The notes under the pieces were generated by a model, which saw only the letters and a list, made by a program, of their open reading frames with translations, was not told the origin of the DNA and did not search any database. DNA of 64,000 nt from Adineta ricciae (Eukaryota > Rotifera > Eurotatoria > Adinetida > Adinetidae): positions 1 to 64,000 of the forward strand of contig CAJNOJ010000415.1 of NCBI GenBank assembly GCA_905250025.1, read 5' to 3'. Of the stretch, positions 21,441 through 34,509 are shown one piece after another (the first letter of the stretch is position 1; every line of letters starts with the position of its first letter). The translations under genes and the position numbers were made by a program.

Positions 21441-24400
21441 TCAATTATCTTGTCTTTTCAATTCTTTTTGGACGTCTGAAGAAATACCATTTAAGAGAAA
21501 GATGTTCAAAGTCTCGACTGTCTATATGTAGAAAAGGATATCAATGCAACGGCAACAAAAATCGGATAAAACCTACCGTGTTATATCTTAAGGCATCAGC
21601 GAAGTGTTTCGCTCCGATATCTTCGATTTTATTTGAGTCGAGAACGAGTGTAGTGAGTGTCTACATGCATAGAAAGTGACTAATACGGCAAAGACGTTTT
21701 TCGTATAAAAATCACTGTGTTCTTTCTTAAGGCATCAGCAAGATATTGCGCTCCATTAGCTTTGATCGAATTGTTCGACATATTCAATGAAGTAAGCGTC
21801 TATTTGTAGACGAAATGATAAATACGAGTGAGATAGAATAGGCATAAAAACTACCCGATTGTCCCACAGTGCATCAGCGATATATCGAACTCCAGCAGTT
21901 CCCATATCATTCGTATCAAGATTCAAGGTGGTAAGTGCCTATATGTAGAGAGTAAGATATATTTCTCACGTAAGAAAATATGACGACAATCACCTTGTTG
22001 ACTAGCAGCGCAGTAGCGAGATACTGTGCTCCAGTTGCTCCAATATCATTGGCTCTAAGGTTCAATGTAGTGAGTGTCTGAATGTACACAATATGATAGG
22101 TATATGAGAGGTGAGAACAGGATTACAATTACCTTGTTAATCCGTAAGGCATCAGCGAGATGTTTTGCACCAGTGCTTCCGATTCGATTAAAGTAAAGGA
22201 TCATTGTGGTAAGGGTCTATATGTAGAGAAGAAGACAAGTATGAGAGAGAGACGAAAGCAACACGAGTCCAACTATGTTGTTTCTTAAACCATGAGCGAG
22301 ATATGCTGATCCAACATGCCCAAGTTTATTCATGTGAAAGACCAGTGTGGTAAGTGCCTATGTGCAAGAGACCTGATCAATATTTGAGCGAGAAAAATAG
22401 AATACAAATTACCTTGTTAGCCCCTAAAGCATCACCCAGACGTTTTGCGCCAGCGTTGCCAAATTCGTTCCATTCAAGATACAACGTAGTGAGTGTCTTT
22501 GCATAAATAAGAAGATACATGTAAGAGACAGATGAAAATAGAATAATAATTACTGTATTCTCGATTAGGGCATCGGCGAGATGTTGTGTTCCAGCCGTTT
22601 CGATTTTATTGGCGCTAAGGTTCAATGTGGTCAGTGTCTACATATAGAAATGGATACAAACGAGAAAAATATCAAAACCGAATGAAGATCACCGTGTTAA
22701 TAGTTAGCGCATCAGCAAGGTGCTGTGCTCCAGAATCACCAATGAAATTACCATCGAGGTTTAGAGTGGTGAGCGTCTATATGTCAAGAACAAAGAAAAC
22801 AAGTGTCAGAGACAGCCGCCAATAAAATAATTTCACTGTGTTATTTCTCAGAGCATCAGCAAGATGCTGTGCTCCAGCTTTTCTGATCTTGTTCCGATGA
22901 AGGTTGAGTGAGGTAAGTGTCTATAAGTAGAGAGCTAGATGGATGCTTTAGAGAGGAAAATACGATAGGACATCACTTTGTTATGTTGTAAGGCATCAGC
23001 GAGATGCTGCGCTCCAGTATTTTCAATTCCATTCCATTGTAGATTCAATGTGATCAGTGTCTGTGTATAGGAAAGAATATTAATATGACTGTTACAAAAA
23101 TAGAACGAAAATCACCGTGTTAGTTTTTAAGGCGTCAGCAAAATATTGTGCTCCAAGATCTTCGATAGAATTGCCATCGAAGTGCAATGTAGTAAGTGCC
23201 TATGCATAGAATACAGTGAAGTGCCCGAGATGAAAATAGAATGAAAATCACCATATTATTTCGTAAACCATCAGCAAGATGCTGTGCTCCTACGGAATCG
23301 ATTCGACAGTAATTAAGATTCAATGTAGTAAGTGTCTATGTATAGAGAACAATCTGTGTATATGAGAAAAGATAGGAACAGAATCACCTTATTATTCTGT
23401 AAGGCACCACTAAGATGTTGTGCTCCGACATTGCCAATTGTATTATTTTCGTTGTTTGAATTATTACTGCCGATGTCCAATGTGGTGAGTGACTATGTAT
23501 AAACAAAATGATGAATAAGAGAGAGAGAGACGAAAAAAACAGAGCGAGCATCACGTTATTGATTCGTAAGGCATCACTGAAGTGTTGTGTCCCCAGGGCT
23601 CCAATTAGATTGCAATTTAGGTTTAGTATGGCAAGTGTCTATGTTTGAAGTAGATGATGAATATAATTGAAATGAATGATGGCTGAGAATAACCTTGTTG
23701 TATCTTAGAGCTTCGGAAAGATGTTGTGCTCCGACATTTCCAATTGCGTTGTGTGATAGGTTCAGTGTGATCAACGCCTATGTTGAAAGACCAGGATGAG
23801 GAGACAGAGAAAAATAGGATGACGATCACCGTGTTATTTCGTAAGGCATCAGCAAGATGTTGCGCCCCGATATCTCTAATTGCGTTGTGTGACAGATCCA
23901 TTGTGATCAATGTCTACGTAGAAAAACGAGGATGATATGAGAAATCGTCAGATAGAGGGAAAATTACCGTGTTATTCTTTACACCAATTGCAATATATTG
24001 TACGTGAGCATCTCTGATATCTTTCTGGAAAAGCACCAGTGTGGTCAATGTCTATGACGAAACGCCAAAGTTTTCAAGATCAGTAAACTAGTTGGTTTCT
24101 GAATTTCTACAAATTGACGTCTTTGATTTAGTACCTACTTGATCTAAAGCGTGATCAATCATTCTGTTCAGAGGTCGTTCAGTTAGACGCGATGTGTTGT
24201 CCATCGACGATATCTCAAATCTGAGTACACTTTGTCGGTCAATAATGGGACTAGGTACTGTGTAAAGCCAGACTTCATTCAGGATTGGCACGTAGCCCCA
24301 AGATACAAACCATTGTTTCTCGTTGAGCCAGAACGGTGTACGAAACGGGTCGATAAGGGAGTCGAAATCGATAAATTTTCTGTTGATGTGGTTGTTGTTA

Positions 24401-25296
24401 TATGAAAAGAAGAATTCGAATCGATCTATCTTCAACATTTGGCCATAATTGAGCTGTTCCCAATAGGAACGATGGAACACAGGCTCAGATAGATCGAAGA
24501 TAGAAATTAGTCTCAGACGACTAAGCGAGGATATCGGCGAAAGTATTAATTCCAATTGTTCTGGAGTACGTAAATACGAATCAATAGTCAGAGATTCCAA
24601 CGAGCAATAGATTGTGGGAGTAGGCAACACTACAGCTTTGTTCTTTTCATTCATAATACAGTTCTGCATGACGAGCGTTCGTAATTTTGGCAACTGGTGC
24701 AGAATAAGAAGATATTTGCTATAGGCACAATTCCCGATGCTCAAGTGCTCTAAACTGCATTGATCTGGCCATGGCATATGTTCCTCCATGTAGTCAATAT
24801 AACGCATGTATAACTTTTGAAGGTTCGCACGTATGATCGCTTCTAAGACAATGATCCATGTTTGATCATACTTTTTCTCGTCTGAGTGAATCGAGAGCGA
24901 GACTAACGGCACACCACTCATACTTTGTAGCAGACGTTTCAAATCGTTATCTTTGATGTGCTTGAGAGTCAGCGAATGGAGACGAGTAAATTCTACGTTG
25001 GTGAACAATGAAAAGAATAATTTGGTTCCAATATCACACCAAGAAAAACGTTTACTATCATAATCCGCAATAGTAAGTGAAATCACTTGTTCAGATCGAA
25101 CGATTCGGGAAACAGATTTCATGGTCCAGGCAGATTTGGAATTGAGTGTAATTGCGAGTCGATCGTAGCTGTTGACCATGGCATAAAGTATTTGGCACAC
25201 ACCACGAACAGACAAAAGAATCGTTCGAATATCACAGTAGTCAAATATATGATAAATCAGTTCTGGTGGCAGCGTGGTAAGAGGCGAATTTTCCAT
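21441..25296 (-). CDS. F-box/LRR protein 2 with 18 repeat exons, copy B
   Basis: The first exon (24139-25296, 386 codons) begins MENSPLTTLPPELIYHIFDY, an F-box at residues 8-50, followed by diverged LRR-like sequence. Eighteen LRR exons follow leftwards (the first at 23968-24051), nearly all 84 nt, phase 0, each coding one repeat such as TLITLNLSHNAIGNVGAQHL, separated by 50-60-bp introns. One exon (around 23386-23490) is about 21 nt longer with an Asn-rich insert. A final exon ends with TGA at 21441. The total is about 920 residues. The likely role is an SCF substrate receptor. It lies convergent to the channel gene. Confidence 0.78.
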
Positions 25297-26275
25297 TCTA
25301 ATATCGTTCAGATTTTCCTACTTTGATCGTGCAATGCTCTACAACAACAACAACAGAGATTTGAATCACGACTTTTGATTTACTAAATACAGCATGGAAA
25401 TTATGTGTAATTTTCAGTGTAACTGGAATGAGGTTGCGTCAGAGAACGATACCATCATTGTATTTTCACCCTTATCCTTAAGAATAATCGTAGATGTATT
25501 TGTGTGTGCGTTTGATAAATGAAACTGAAAACTTTTGCGAGTTCTCTTTCTTTCTCTCATATTTGAATAGAAACGTATGTATCGTATCGTAGCTTTCAGT
25601 CATCGTTTTCTCTAATAAACAGATGTCACTACCGATCATAAATTTTATTTCTCGAATGCTGCATTATTCTCTTCTCTCAAGACGTCTCCTATCATTGATG
25701 TGTAATGTTGCGAATGTAGATGTACCATCATCATCCCTTTTTCTGTTTCTTTGCCTTCTCGTACATGTCAACCTAGTATAAATGGACGAGAAAAATCGAT
25801 GTTCTTCGTTTTCGATAAAATAATTAAATATTCAAAATATGTGGATGAAAGATTGAGAAATAGTTAGTTTTGCTGAACATTGTTCTTGATATTTTACGTA
25901 GATGAAGAATTGTGTAACTGTCTTATGTCTTTCACATGCATTATTAAAACACTTTTTCCATGGAAACGCGGAAATGCCGTGTGATTGTCCAAAGCCGCAT
26001 ATTGTATCATGCCGCGGCTTTGTAATACTTTCAAGATCTGCCCTACTTATCTATTTGCGTTTCAACATAATAGCTTAAACGCGATAGAGATGGAAAATTC
26101 GATGTATTACATCGGGTTTTTTCCAACATATTTTTTCTCAATCTGAATTGCGTTGCATCATCGTCAATTGCGGAATACGATAAGAACAGAAGAAAATTTT
26201 TTCAACGACGAATACGAGTGTTGGAGAGAACTATTCTTTTCATTATATTCTTTTTCATCGAAAACAAAGGCATAC
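25297..26275. other. Intergenic region, copy B
   Basis: This is collinear with 33537-34509. The sequence is AT-rich with tracts such as tctttctctcat; no gene or clear motif was found. Confidence 0.5.
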
Positions 26276-26596
26276 ATGTCTTCTACCGTGTCAGAACTAC
26301 ACCGAAAGAGAGGAAATCAATTTTTCGCTAAAGTAAAACAAGAAGAAAATGCTGCACCGGTACTTCGTCGTGGTCGTCTCGATGATGCTTTAAAATCCTA
26401 TAATCAAGCATTAGCTACAAGTACTACCAATGACGAATATGCGTCGGCCTATAAAAATCTTGCTGTACTACACGCCTATCATGTTAATAATCCAGTCAAG
26501 AACTTAACAACTGAAAAAGATGTTCAATATTGTCAGAAAGAGTGCATCAATTCATTCGGACAAGCATACACATACGGTAAAAAGACTCATTGTTAG
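26276..26596 (+). CDS. TPR-type protein, first exon, copy B
   Basis: The ATG at 26276 opens MSSTVSELHRKRGNQFFAKV, then a TPR-like helix pair (DDALKSYNQALATSTT, YASAYKNLAVLHAY). The exon probably ends at 26576 before gtaaaaag; otherwise the frame stops at 26596. The rest of the gene is missing because copy B ends at the N at 26683. After about 26637 the sequence no longer matches copy A. Copy A of this exon carries a 55-bp deletion, so only this copy has an intact start. Confidence 0.6.
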   Translation: MSSTVSELHRKRGNQFFAKVKQEENAAPVLRRGRLDDALKSYNQALATSTTNDEYASAYKNLAVLHAYHVNNPVKNLTTEKDVQYCQKECINSFGQAYTYGKKTHC

Positions 26597-26682
26597 AAAG
26601 TATACAGTGATCTAGATTCTAGAACGCACATAGGCAATTTTTTTTTCACTACTGCCCTGGTTTTCACAGTTATTACGAAGCC

Positions 26683-26683
26683 N
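26683..26683. other. Assembly gap (single N): end of copy B, return to copy A
   Basis: Left of the N is the end of copy B; right of it is the second half of the GC-rich element that began at 12908. Confidence 0.9.
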
Positions 26684-26863
26684 TCTGGCCGCGGTTCTTA
26701 GGTTCTACCGCGTTCAGATGCGTGCATAGGATGCGTCTGACCACGTTTGATAATTCTATCGCGTTCGGACGCGTTCATAGGATGCGTCTAGACGCGGCAC
26801 TACACTATGTGAAACACCAAACGCGTCCAAACGCGTTTTTTTTGCGTTTCAGAGTTACATGGG
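26684..26863. mobile_element. Right half of the GC-rich foldback/MITE-like element
   Basis: The sequence is dense in acgcgtt and ggatgcgt motifs and ends agttacatggg, the inverted complement of the left terminus at 12908. It is followed by TG (26864-26865) and then the missing 5' part of the F-box gene. Confidence 0.65.
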
Positions 26864-27268
26864 TGGTTGTATTATTTTGTTGATCAGAGTATTGGATTGA
26901 AAAGCTTGGCTTCGTAATTCACTCGATCTTTCACTGAACGTAAAACTCAATGACTTCAGACGCGAAAATCGTCGTATGTCGAAGTTTTCGAAAAATGGAT
27001 AGATTCCAAAATCTGTAAATATATCACTATCGGAGACAACGATCGAACTAACGTTTTCAAATGGAATTTGTCGAGCGATAAGTAACCGATCGCTCCAAGA
27101 AAACGACGAGAAATTCAGTTGAAATCTATTATAAGACTTTATCATACTGTATGTTCTTTTACATACTGGACGAAGGGCATAGATAATAGTCATTGCATCG
27201 AGTCGATCGAGAATACTGTGAAATAGTTCAGTTGGTAGATCAACAAGATTGATATTCATCATGGACAC
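26864..27268 (-). pseudogene. F-box/LRR gene 1, copy A, 5' part
   Basis: This begins MSMMNINLVDLPTELFHSIL at 27268 and runs to the insertion at 26864. The sequence continues exactly where 12907 stops when aligned to copy B. Joined to 10898-12907, it makes one F-box/LRR gene split by the element. Reading on into the element ends the protein after about 137 residues, so a product without LRRs is all this allele could make if the element is not spliced out. Confidence 0.7.
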
Positions 27269-27752
27269 GATTTTTTTTTAGTGTGAATAATTGGATTTGT
27301 GCGAAAAAATAATGTATACGACGGTTTAAATAATCAGTAAAAGAGCAACGTGATGCAAGAATAAAGTTACTAATGAGAAAGAGAAAGTTGTTTTTCTTCT
27401 CTTGACTCTTTTTAACAACAGAGGAAGAAAACAAATTTTACATACACACGTGGTATCAGACCGTTATGAGTAATATTGTGCAATACTAGAATTTCTTATA
27501 TTCAAAGAAGAAAGTAGTACGAAAAAATGGAGATAGGGCGATCTTTCAATTTGATTCCGTATTCATTTTTAACCGGAATGCTTCGTATTATTTGTTCATT
27601 AACTCTTACAAATAGGACGCATAGTCCCGAATGTTTGTGTAAACAGCTCGAACAAAACAAAACAAAACATGTTTGAATTTGCTAAGATAACAACGCTGTT
27701 TATATTGATCTTTCCGTTTCGATCCTTCCATTTACGGGTGTGTTCATTAATC
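27269..27752. promoter_or_regulatory. Divergent intergenic region between F-box/LRR 1 and channel gene, copy A
   Basis: The counterpart of 19012-19510, slightly shortened by a small deletion near 27570. No defined element was recognised. Confidence 0.35.
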
Positions 27753-29403
27753 ATGGAAAGCGTCATCGGTGAAACACAACCAAAATCATTTGTACAGCAG
27801 CGTCGTCGGTCAATTGTCATTGATTATCTGCTTGCCACCTCAACACATGGATTACGAAGTGTGGGTCGCGCCTATTCGGCTTGGAATCGTTGTTTCTGGA
27901 TACTGATATTTATGACTGCTTTTGGTCTCATGCTTGTTTTTGTTGTGTCATCCATTATCGAATATTTTAACTATCCGACACAAACAAGCACTTTAATTCG
28001 TCTCGATCGTAAGATGCCTTTTCCAGCCGTTACTGTTTGCAATACGAATCCATATCGACGAGATAAACTGAATGAATCACTTGTCAAGTACTACTATCAA
28101 CAATTTCCGTCGAATTCATCGATTAATTTGAGCGTTTTCGATACGCTCGCAATAGCACTCATCGTTGATTTGTTCAATAGTAATAAAACGGAAGAGCTCT
28201 CGCTCATTGGTTTTCAACTTAGCGACATTCTACTTGGCTGTCAGTTCAACGGTATTGACTGTTCGAATTCATTCACACGCTCGCTTACATCAGGTCTCGG
28301 TAATTGTTTTACGTTTAATTGGAAAACATCATCACCGTTATTTACACTAGCTGATTTTGGCAATAGTTTTCTGTTGAAAGAAGCTCTTCAGCTAACGTTT
28401 TATGTTCCACGCGAATCCAGTTTTCCCGCTGACTATTTCAACATCGGTATCAATTTGCTGTTACATGACAACGAAGAATTTCCATTGAACATCGAAAATG
28501 GTCTTACTCTTGCACCTGGCTTCGCTCATTTGATCACTTACCGTAAAAGTTTAGAAACCTATCTTCCACATCCATATAGTGCATGCACATCAGCAGTATC
28601 TGACGACTTGCGTGCTCTGTACAAAACTACGTACGGTGACACCAACATATCAGAGACAATTGTCTACTCAGAGTCAGCCTGCAACGAACTGTGCGGGCAA
28701 GCTTATATTTTTTCACAGTGCGCATGCATTCTACCAATACCATTCTTCGCGCGTTACGTTTTCAAACTCGACGGAAGTCTGGCATATGCGCGCACGTGCC
28801 GTCCCATAGCATCCGAGTTTGCATGTGCACTTGGTGCTAAGAAGCAATTTGCAGCTAGTGATGACTTACAAACCCTGTGGTGTGCTCATTGTACCTCTCA
28901 ATGTAAATATACACATTTCGCCATGGACATCAGCGCACAGGCCGCACCGTCCGATGCTGTGAAGGCAAGTTGGGCGACGACTCTTTTGAACTCAAACAAT
29001 ACGACCTCCTTTCTGGCACCTCCAGACTTTGCTCAACGTTACGATTATTATATGAATCAGAATTATTTAAGAGTAGAACTTGCCTGTGGGAGTAAATATG
29101 TTATGGAATACACACAAGAACCCAAGGTGTCATTTACTGATGTCTTTTCTTCCATTGGTGGACAGACAGGCTTGTAAGTCGATTCATCGATATGTTTTTC
29201 ATCGAGTCTCTTTTTTCTCTTGAAAAATATCTAGATGGATTGGTTTGAGTGTTCTGAGTATGATCGAGTTGGGCGAACTTCTCTTTCGACTCTTATGGAA
29301 ACATATTGTGCATTGGAAGAATAAGCAAAAAACTAGCGTTACACAAGTCGTTCAGTTTAACAATCAAAAGTCGTTAGAAACACCTGTTTGCACACTAGAA
29401 TAA
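27753..29403 (+). CDS. Amiloride-sensitive (ASC/ENaC/DEG) sodium channel subunit, copy A
   Basis: Two exons (27753-29173 and 29235-29403) encode 529 residues. The order is a cytosolic N-terminus with STHGL near residue 30 (the HG gating motif of the family), TM1 at about 47-69, FPAVTVCNTNPYRRDKL just outside it, a large extracellular domain with many Cys (CNELCGQAYIFSQCACILP; CAHCTSQCKY), then GGQTGLWIGLS, where G-L-S fits the GxS selectivity filter at the start of TM2. Such channels are trimeric Na+ channels gated by protons, peptides or force; the ligand is unknown. I chose MESVIGE as the start because it is shared by both copies; the frame is open 28 codons further upstream in copy A only. 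Confidence 0.88.
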
Positions 29404-29651
29404 ATATCAGAACAGTTTTTCAACCACCCATATATACTTTATGCTTGATGTAATCATATGAAGTCTTGCTTCTCTACACTGAAAGTGTTCTTCCTCGTTC
29501 GAATTGTAATGCAACGTTGCAATAAATATCGTATAAATTATTCTAGAGTGCCATTTACGACTAGTTGCTTCGCACATGTAGAACAAAAAAAATAAAATAC
29601 AAAAATAGTTTGGAATTACTTTAATCATAAATATTGGCCAAAATAAACAAA

Positions 29652-32600
29652 TTATTCGATTCTATTATCTTGTCTTTTCAATTCTTTTTGAACATCCGAA
29701 GAAATACCATTTAAGAGAAAGATGTTCAAAGCCTCGACTGTCTATATGTAGAAAAGGATATCAATACAAAAGCAACAAAAATCGGATAAAACCTACCGTG
29801 TTATATCTTAAGGCATCAGCGAAGTGTTTCGCTCCGATATCTTCGATCTTATTTGAGTCGAGAACCAGTGTAGTGAGTGTCTACATGGATAGAAAGTGAC
29901 TATAATATGACAGAGACGTTTTTTGTATAAAAATCACTGTGTTCTTTCTTAAGGCATCAGCGAGATATTGCGCTCCATTAGCTTTGATCGAATTGTTCGA
30001 CATATTCAATGAAGTAAGCGTCTATTTGTGGACGAAATGATAAATACGAATGAGATAGAATAGGCATGAAAACTACCCTATTGTCCCACAGTGCATCAGC
30101 GATATATTGAACTCCAGTAGTTCCTATATCATTCGTATCAAGATTCAAGGTGGTAAGTGCCTATATGTAGAGAGTAAGATACACTTCTCTCATAAGAAAA
30201 TAGGGCGACAATCACCTTGTTGACTCGCAGCGCAGCAGCGAGATACTGTGCTCCAGTTTCTCCAATATCATTGGCTCTAAGGTTCAATGTAGTGAGTGTC
30301 TGTGTGTACACAATATGACAGGCATATGGGAGATGAGAACAGAATTACAATTACCTTGTTAATCCGTAAGGCATCAGCGAGATGTTTTGCACCAGTGTTT
30401 CCGATTCGATTAAAGTAAAGGATCATTGTAGTAAGCGTCTAGATGTAGAGAAGAAGGCAAATATGCGAGAGAGACGAAAGCAACGCAAGTCAAACTATGT
30501 TGTTTCTTAAACCATGAGCGAGATATTCTGATCCAACATGCCCGAGTTTATTCATTTGAAAGATCAGTGTGGTAAGTGCCTATGTGGAAGAGACCTGATG
30601 AATATTTGAGCGAGAAAAATAGAATACAAATTACTTTGTTAGCCCCTAAAGCATCACCAAGACGTTTTGCGCCAGCGTTGCCAAATTCATTCCATTCAAG
30701 ATACAATGTAGTGAGTGTCTTTGCATAGATAAGAAGATGAATCTAAGAGACAGATGAAAATAGAATAATAATAATTACTGTATTCTCGATTAGAGCATCG
30801 GCGAGATGTTGTGTTCCAGCCGTTTCGATTTTATTGGCGCTAAGGTTCAATGAGGTCAGTGTCTACATATAGAAATGGATACAAACGAGAAAAGCTCAAA
30901 ATGGAATGAAAATCACCGTGTTAATAGTTAGCGCATCAGCAAGGTGCCGTGCCCCAGAATCACCAATGAGATTACCACCGAGGTTTAAAGTGGTGAGCGT
31001 CTATATGTCAAGAATAAATGTGAGAGACAGCCGACAATAAAATAATTTCACTGTGTTATTTCTCAGAGCATCAGCAAGATGCTGTGCTCCAGCTTTTCTG
31101 ATCTTGTTCCCATAAAGGTTGAGTGAGGTAAGTGTCTATAAGTAGAGAGTTGGATGGATGCTTGAGAGATGAAAATACGATAGGGCATCACTTTGTTATG
31201 TTGTAAGGCATTGGCGAGATGCTGCGCTCCAGTATTTTCAATTCCATTCCATTCTAGATTCAATGTGACCAGTGTCTGCGTACAGGAAAGAATATTAATA
31301 TGACTGTTACAAAAATAGAACGAAAATCACTGTGTTAGTTTTTAAGGCATCGGCAAAATATTGTGCTCCAAGATCTTCGATAGAATTGCCATCGAAGTGC
31401 AATGTAGTAAGTGCCTATGCATAGAATACAGTGAAGTGTCCGATATGGAAATAGAACAAAAATCACCACATTATTTCGTAAACCATCAGCAAGATGCTGT
31501 GCTCCTACGGAATCGATTCGACTGTAGTTAAGATTCAGTGTAGTAAGTGTCTATGTATAGAGAACAATCTGTGCATATGAGAAAAGATAGGAACAGAATC
31601 ACCTTATTATTCTGTAAAGCACCGCTAAGGTGTTGTGCTCCAACATTGCCAATTGTATTATTTGCGTTTTTTGAACAATCACTGCCGATGTCCAATGTGG
31701 TGAGTGACTATGTATAAACAAAATGATGAATAAGAGAGAGAGAGCCGAGAAAAAAAACAGCGAGCATCACGTTATTGGTTCGTAAGGCATCACTGAAGTG
31801 TTGTGTCCCCAGGGCTCCGATTAGATTGCAATTTAGGCTTAGTATGGCAAGTGTCTATGTTTGAAGTAAATGATGAATATAATTGAGATGAATGATTGAT
31901 GAGAATAACCTTGTTGTATCTTAGAGCATCGGAAAGATGTTGTGCCCCGACATCTCCAATCGCGTTGTATGATAGATTCAATGTGATCAACGCCTATGTT
32001 GAAAAATCAGGATGATGAAACAGAGAAAAATAGAATGATGATCACCGTGTTATTTCGTAAGGCATTAGCAAGATCTTGCGCACCGACATCTCTAATTGCG
32101 TTGTGTGACAGGTCCATTGTGATCAATGTCTACGTAGAAAAACGAGGGTGATGTGAGAGATCTTCAGATAGAACGAAAACTACCGTGTTATTCTTTAAAC
32201 CAATTGCAATATATTGTACGTGAGCATCTCTGATATCTTTCTGTAAAAGCACCAGTGTGGTCAATGTCTATGATAAAGAAAGTAGATAAGGGCGATGACG
32301 AAACGCCAAAGATTTCAAGATCAATAACTAGTTGGTTTCTCACTTTCTGCAAATTGAAATATTTGATTAGGCACCTACTTGATCTAAAGCGTGATCAATC
32401 ATTCTGTTCAGAGGTCGCTCAGTTAGACGCGAGGTATTGCCCATCGACGATATCTCAAATCTAAGTGCACTTCGTTGATCAATAATGGGATTAGGTACTG
32501 TGTAAAGCCAGATTTCATTCAGGATTGGCACGTAGGCCCAAGATACAAACCATTGTTTCTCGTTGAGCCAGAATGGTGTACGGAATGAGTCGATAAGGAA

Positions 32601-33536
32601 GTCGAAATCGATAAATTTTCTGTTGATGTGGTTGTTGTTATATGAAAAGAAGAATTCGAATCGATCTATCTTCAACATTTGGCCATAATCGAGCTGTTCC
32701 CAATAGGAACGATGGAACACAGGCTCAGACAAATCGAAGATAGAAACTAGTCTCAAACGACAAAGCGAAGATATCGGCGAAAGTATTAATTTCAACTGTT
32801 CTGGAGTACATAAATACGAATCAATAGTCAGAGATTCCAACGAGCAATAGATTGTGGGAGTAGGCAACACTACAGCTTTGTTCTTTTCGTTCATGATACA
32901 GTTCTGCATGACGAGCGTTCGTAATTTTGGCAACTGGCGCAGAATAAGAAGATATTTGCTGTAGACACAATTCCCGATGCTCAAGTGCTCTAGACTGCAT
33001 TGATCTGACCATGGCATATGTTCCTCCATGTAGTCAATATGACACATGTATAACTTTTGAAGGTTCGCGCGCATGATCGCTTCTAAGACAATGATCCATG
33101 TTTGATCATACTTTTTCTCGTTTGAGTGAATCGAGAGCGAGACTAACGACACACCACTCACACTTTGTAGCAGACGTTTCAAATCGTTATCTTTGATGTG
33201 CCTGAGAGTCAGCGAATGGAGACGAGTAAATTCTACGCTGGTGAACAACGAAAAGAATAATTTGGTTCCAATATCACACCAAGAAAAACTTTTACTGTCA
33301 TAATCCGCAATAGTAAGTGAAATCACTTGTTCGGATCGAACGATTCGGGAAACAGATTTCATGGTCCAAGCAGATTTAGAATTGAGTGTAATTGCGAGTC
33401 GATCGTAGGTGTTGACCATGGCATAAAGTGTTTGGCACACACCACGAACAGACAAAAGAATCGTTCGAATATCACAGTAGTCAAATATATGATGAATCAA
33501 TTCTGGTGGCAGCGTGGTAAGAGGCGAATTTTCCAT
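29652..33536 (-). CDS. F-box/LRR protein 2 with 18 repeat exons, copy A
   Basis: It has the same structure as 21441-25296: an F-box exon (32379-33536, 386 codons, donor gtaggt), eighteen LRR exons of about 84 nt in phase 0 (the first starting at 32267), and a short last exon. A substitution removes the TGA used in copy B, so this copy ends a few codons later at TAA (29652-29654). All repeats can be paired one to one with copy B, so repeat number is unchanged between the copies. The frame appears intact. Confidence 0.78.
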
Positions 33537-34509
33537 TCTAATATCGTCCAGATTTTCCTACTTTGATCGTGCAAAGCTCTACAACAACAACAACAACGGA
33601 GATTTGAATCAGGACTTTTGATTTACTAAATACAGCATGGAAATTATGTGTAATTTTCAGTGTAACTGGAATGAGGTTGCGTCAGAGAACGATACCATCA
33701 TCGTATTTTCACCTTTATCCTTAAAAATAATCGTAGATGTATTTATGTATGCGCTTTATAAATGAAACTGTAAACTTTTCTGAGTTCTTTTTCTTTCTCT
33801 CATATTTGAATAGAAAACGTATGTATCGTATCATAGCTTTCAGCCATCGTTTTCTCTGGTAAACAGATGTCACTGCTGATCATAAATTTTATTTCTTGAA
33901 TGCTCCATTGTTCTCTTCTCTCAAGACATCTCCTATCATTGATGTGTATAATGTTGCGAATGTAGATGTACCTTCGTTATCCCTTTTTCTATTGCTTTGC
34001 CTTCTCGTAAGTGTCAACCCAATATAAATGGACAAGAAAAATCGACGTTCTTCGTTTTCGATAAAAGAATTAAATATTCAAAATATGTGGATGAAAGATT
34101 GAGAAATAGTTAGTTTTGCTGAATATTGTTCTTGATATTTTACGTAAATGAAGAATTGTGTAACTGGCTTATGTCTTTCACATGCATTATTAAAACACTT
34201 TTTCCATGGAAACGCGGAAATGCGATGTGGTTGTCCAAAGCCGCGTATTGTATCGTGCCACGGCTTTGTAATACTTTCAAGCTCTGCCCTACTTTTCTAT
34301 TTGCGTTTGAATATAATAGCTTAAACGCAATAGAGATGAAAAATTCGATGTATTACATCGGGTTTTTACCAACATATTTTGTCTCAATCTTGAATTGCGT
34401 TGCATCATCGTCAATTGCGGAATACGATAAGAACAGAAGAAAATTTTTTTCAGCGACGAATAAGAGTGTTGGTGAGAACTATTATTTTTCATCGAAAACA
34501 AAGGTATAC
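33537..34509. other. Intergenic region, copy A
   Basis: Collinear with 25297-26275. Nothing recognisable beyond AT-rich and pyrimidine tracts. Confidence 0.5.

Noticed and set aside
21441-24051. Regularly spaced ~140-bp repeats resembling a CRISPR array or satellite
   Set aside because: The period is one LRR exon plus one short intron; the repeats translate to consecutive leucine-rich repeats with splice sites.
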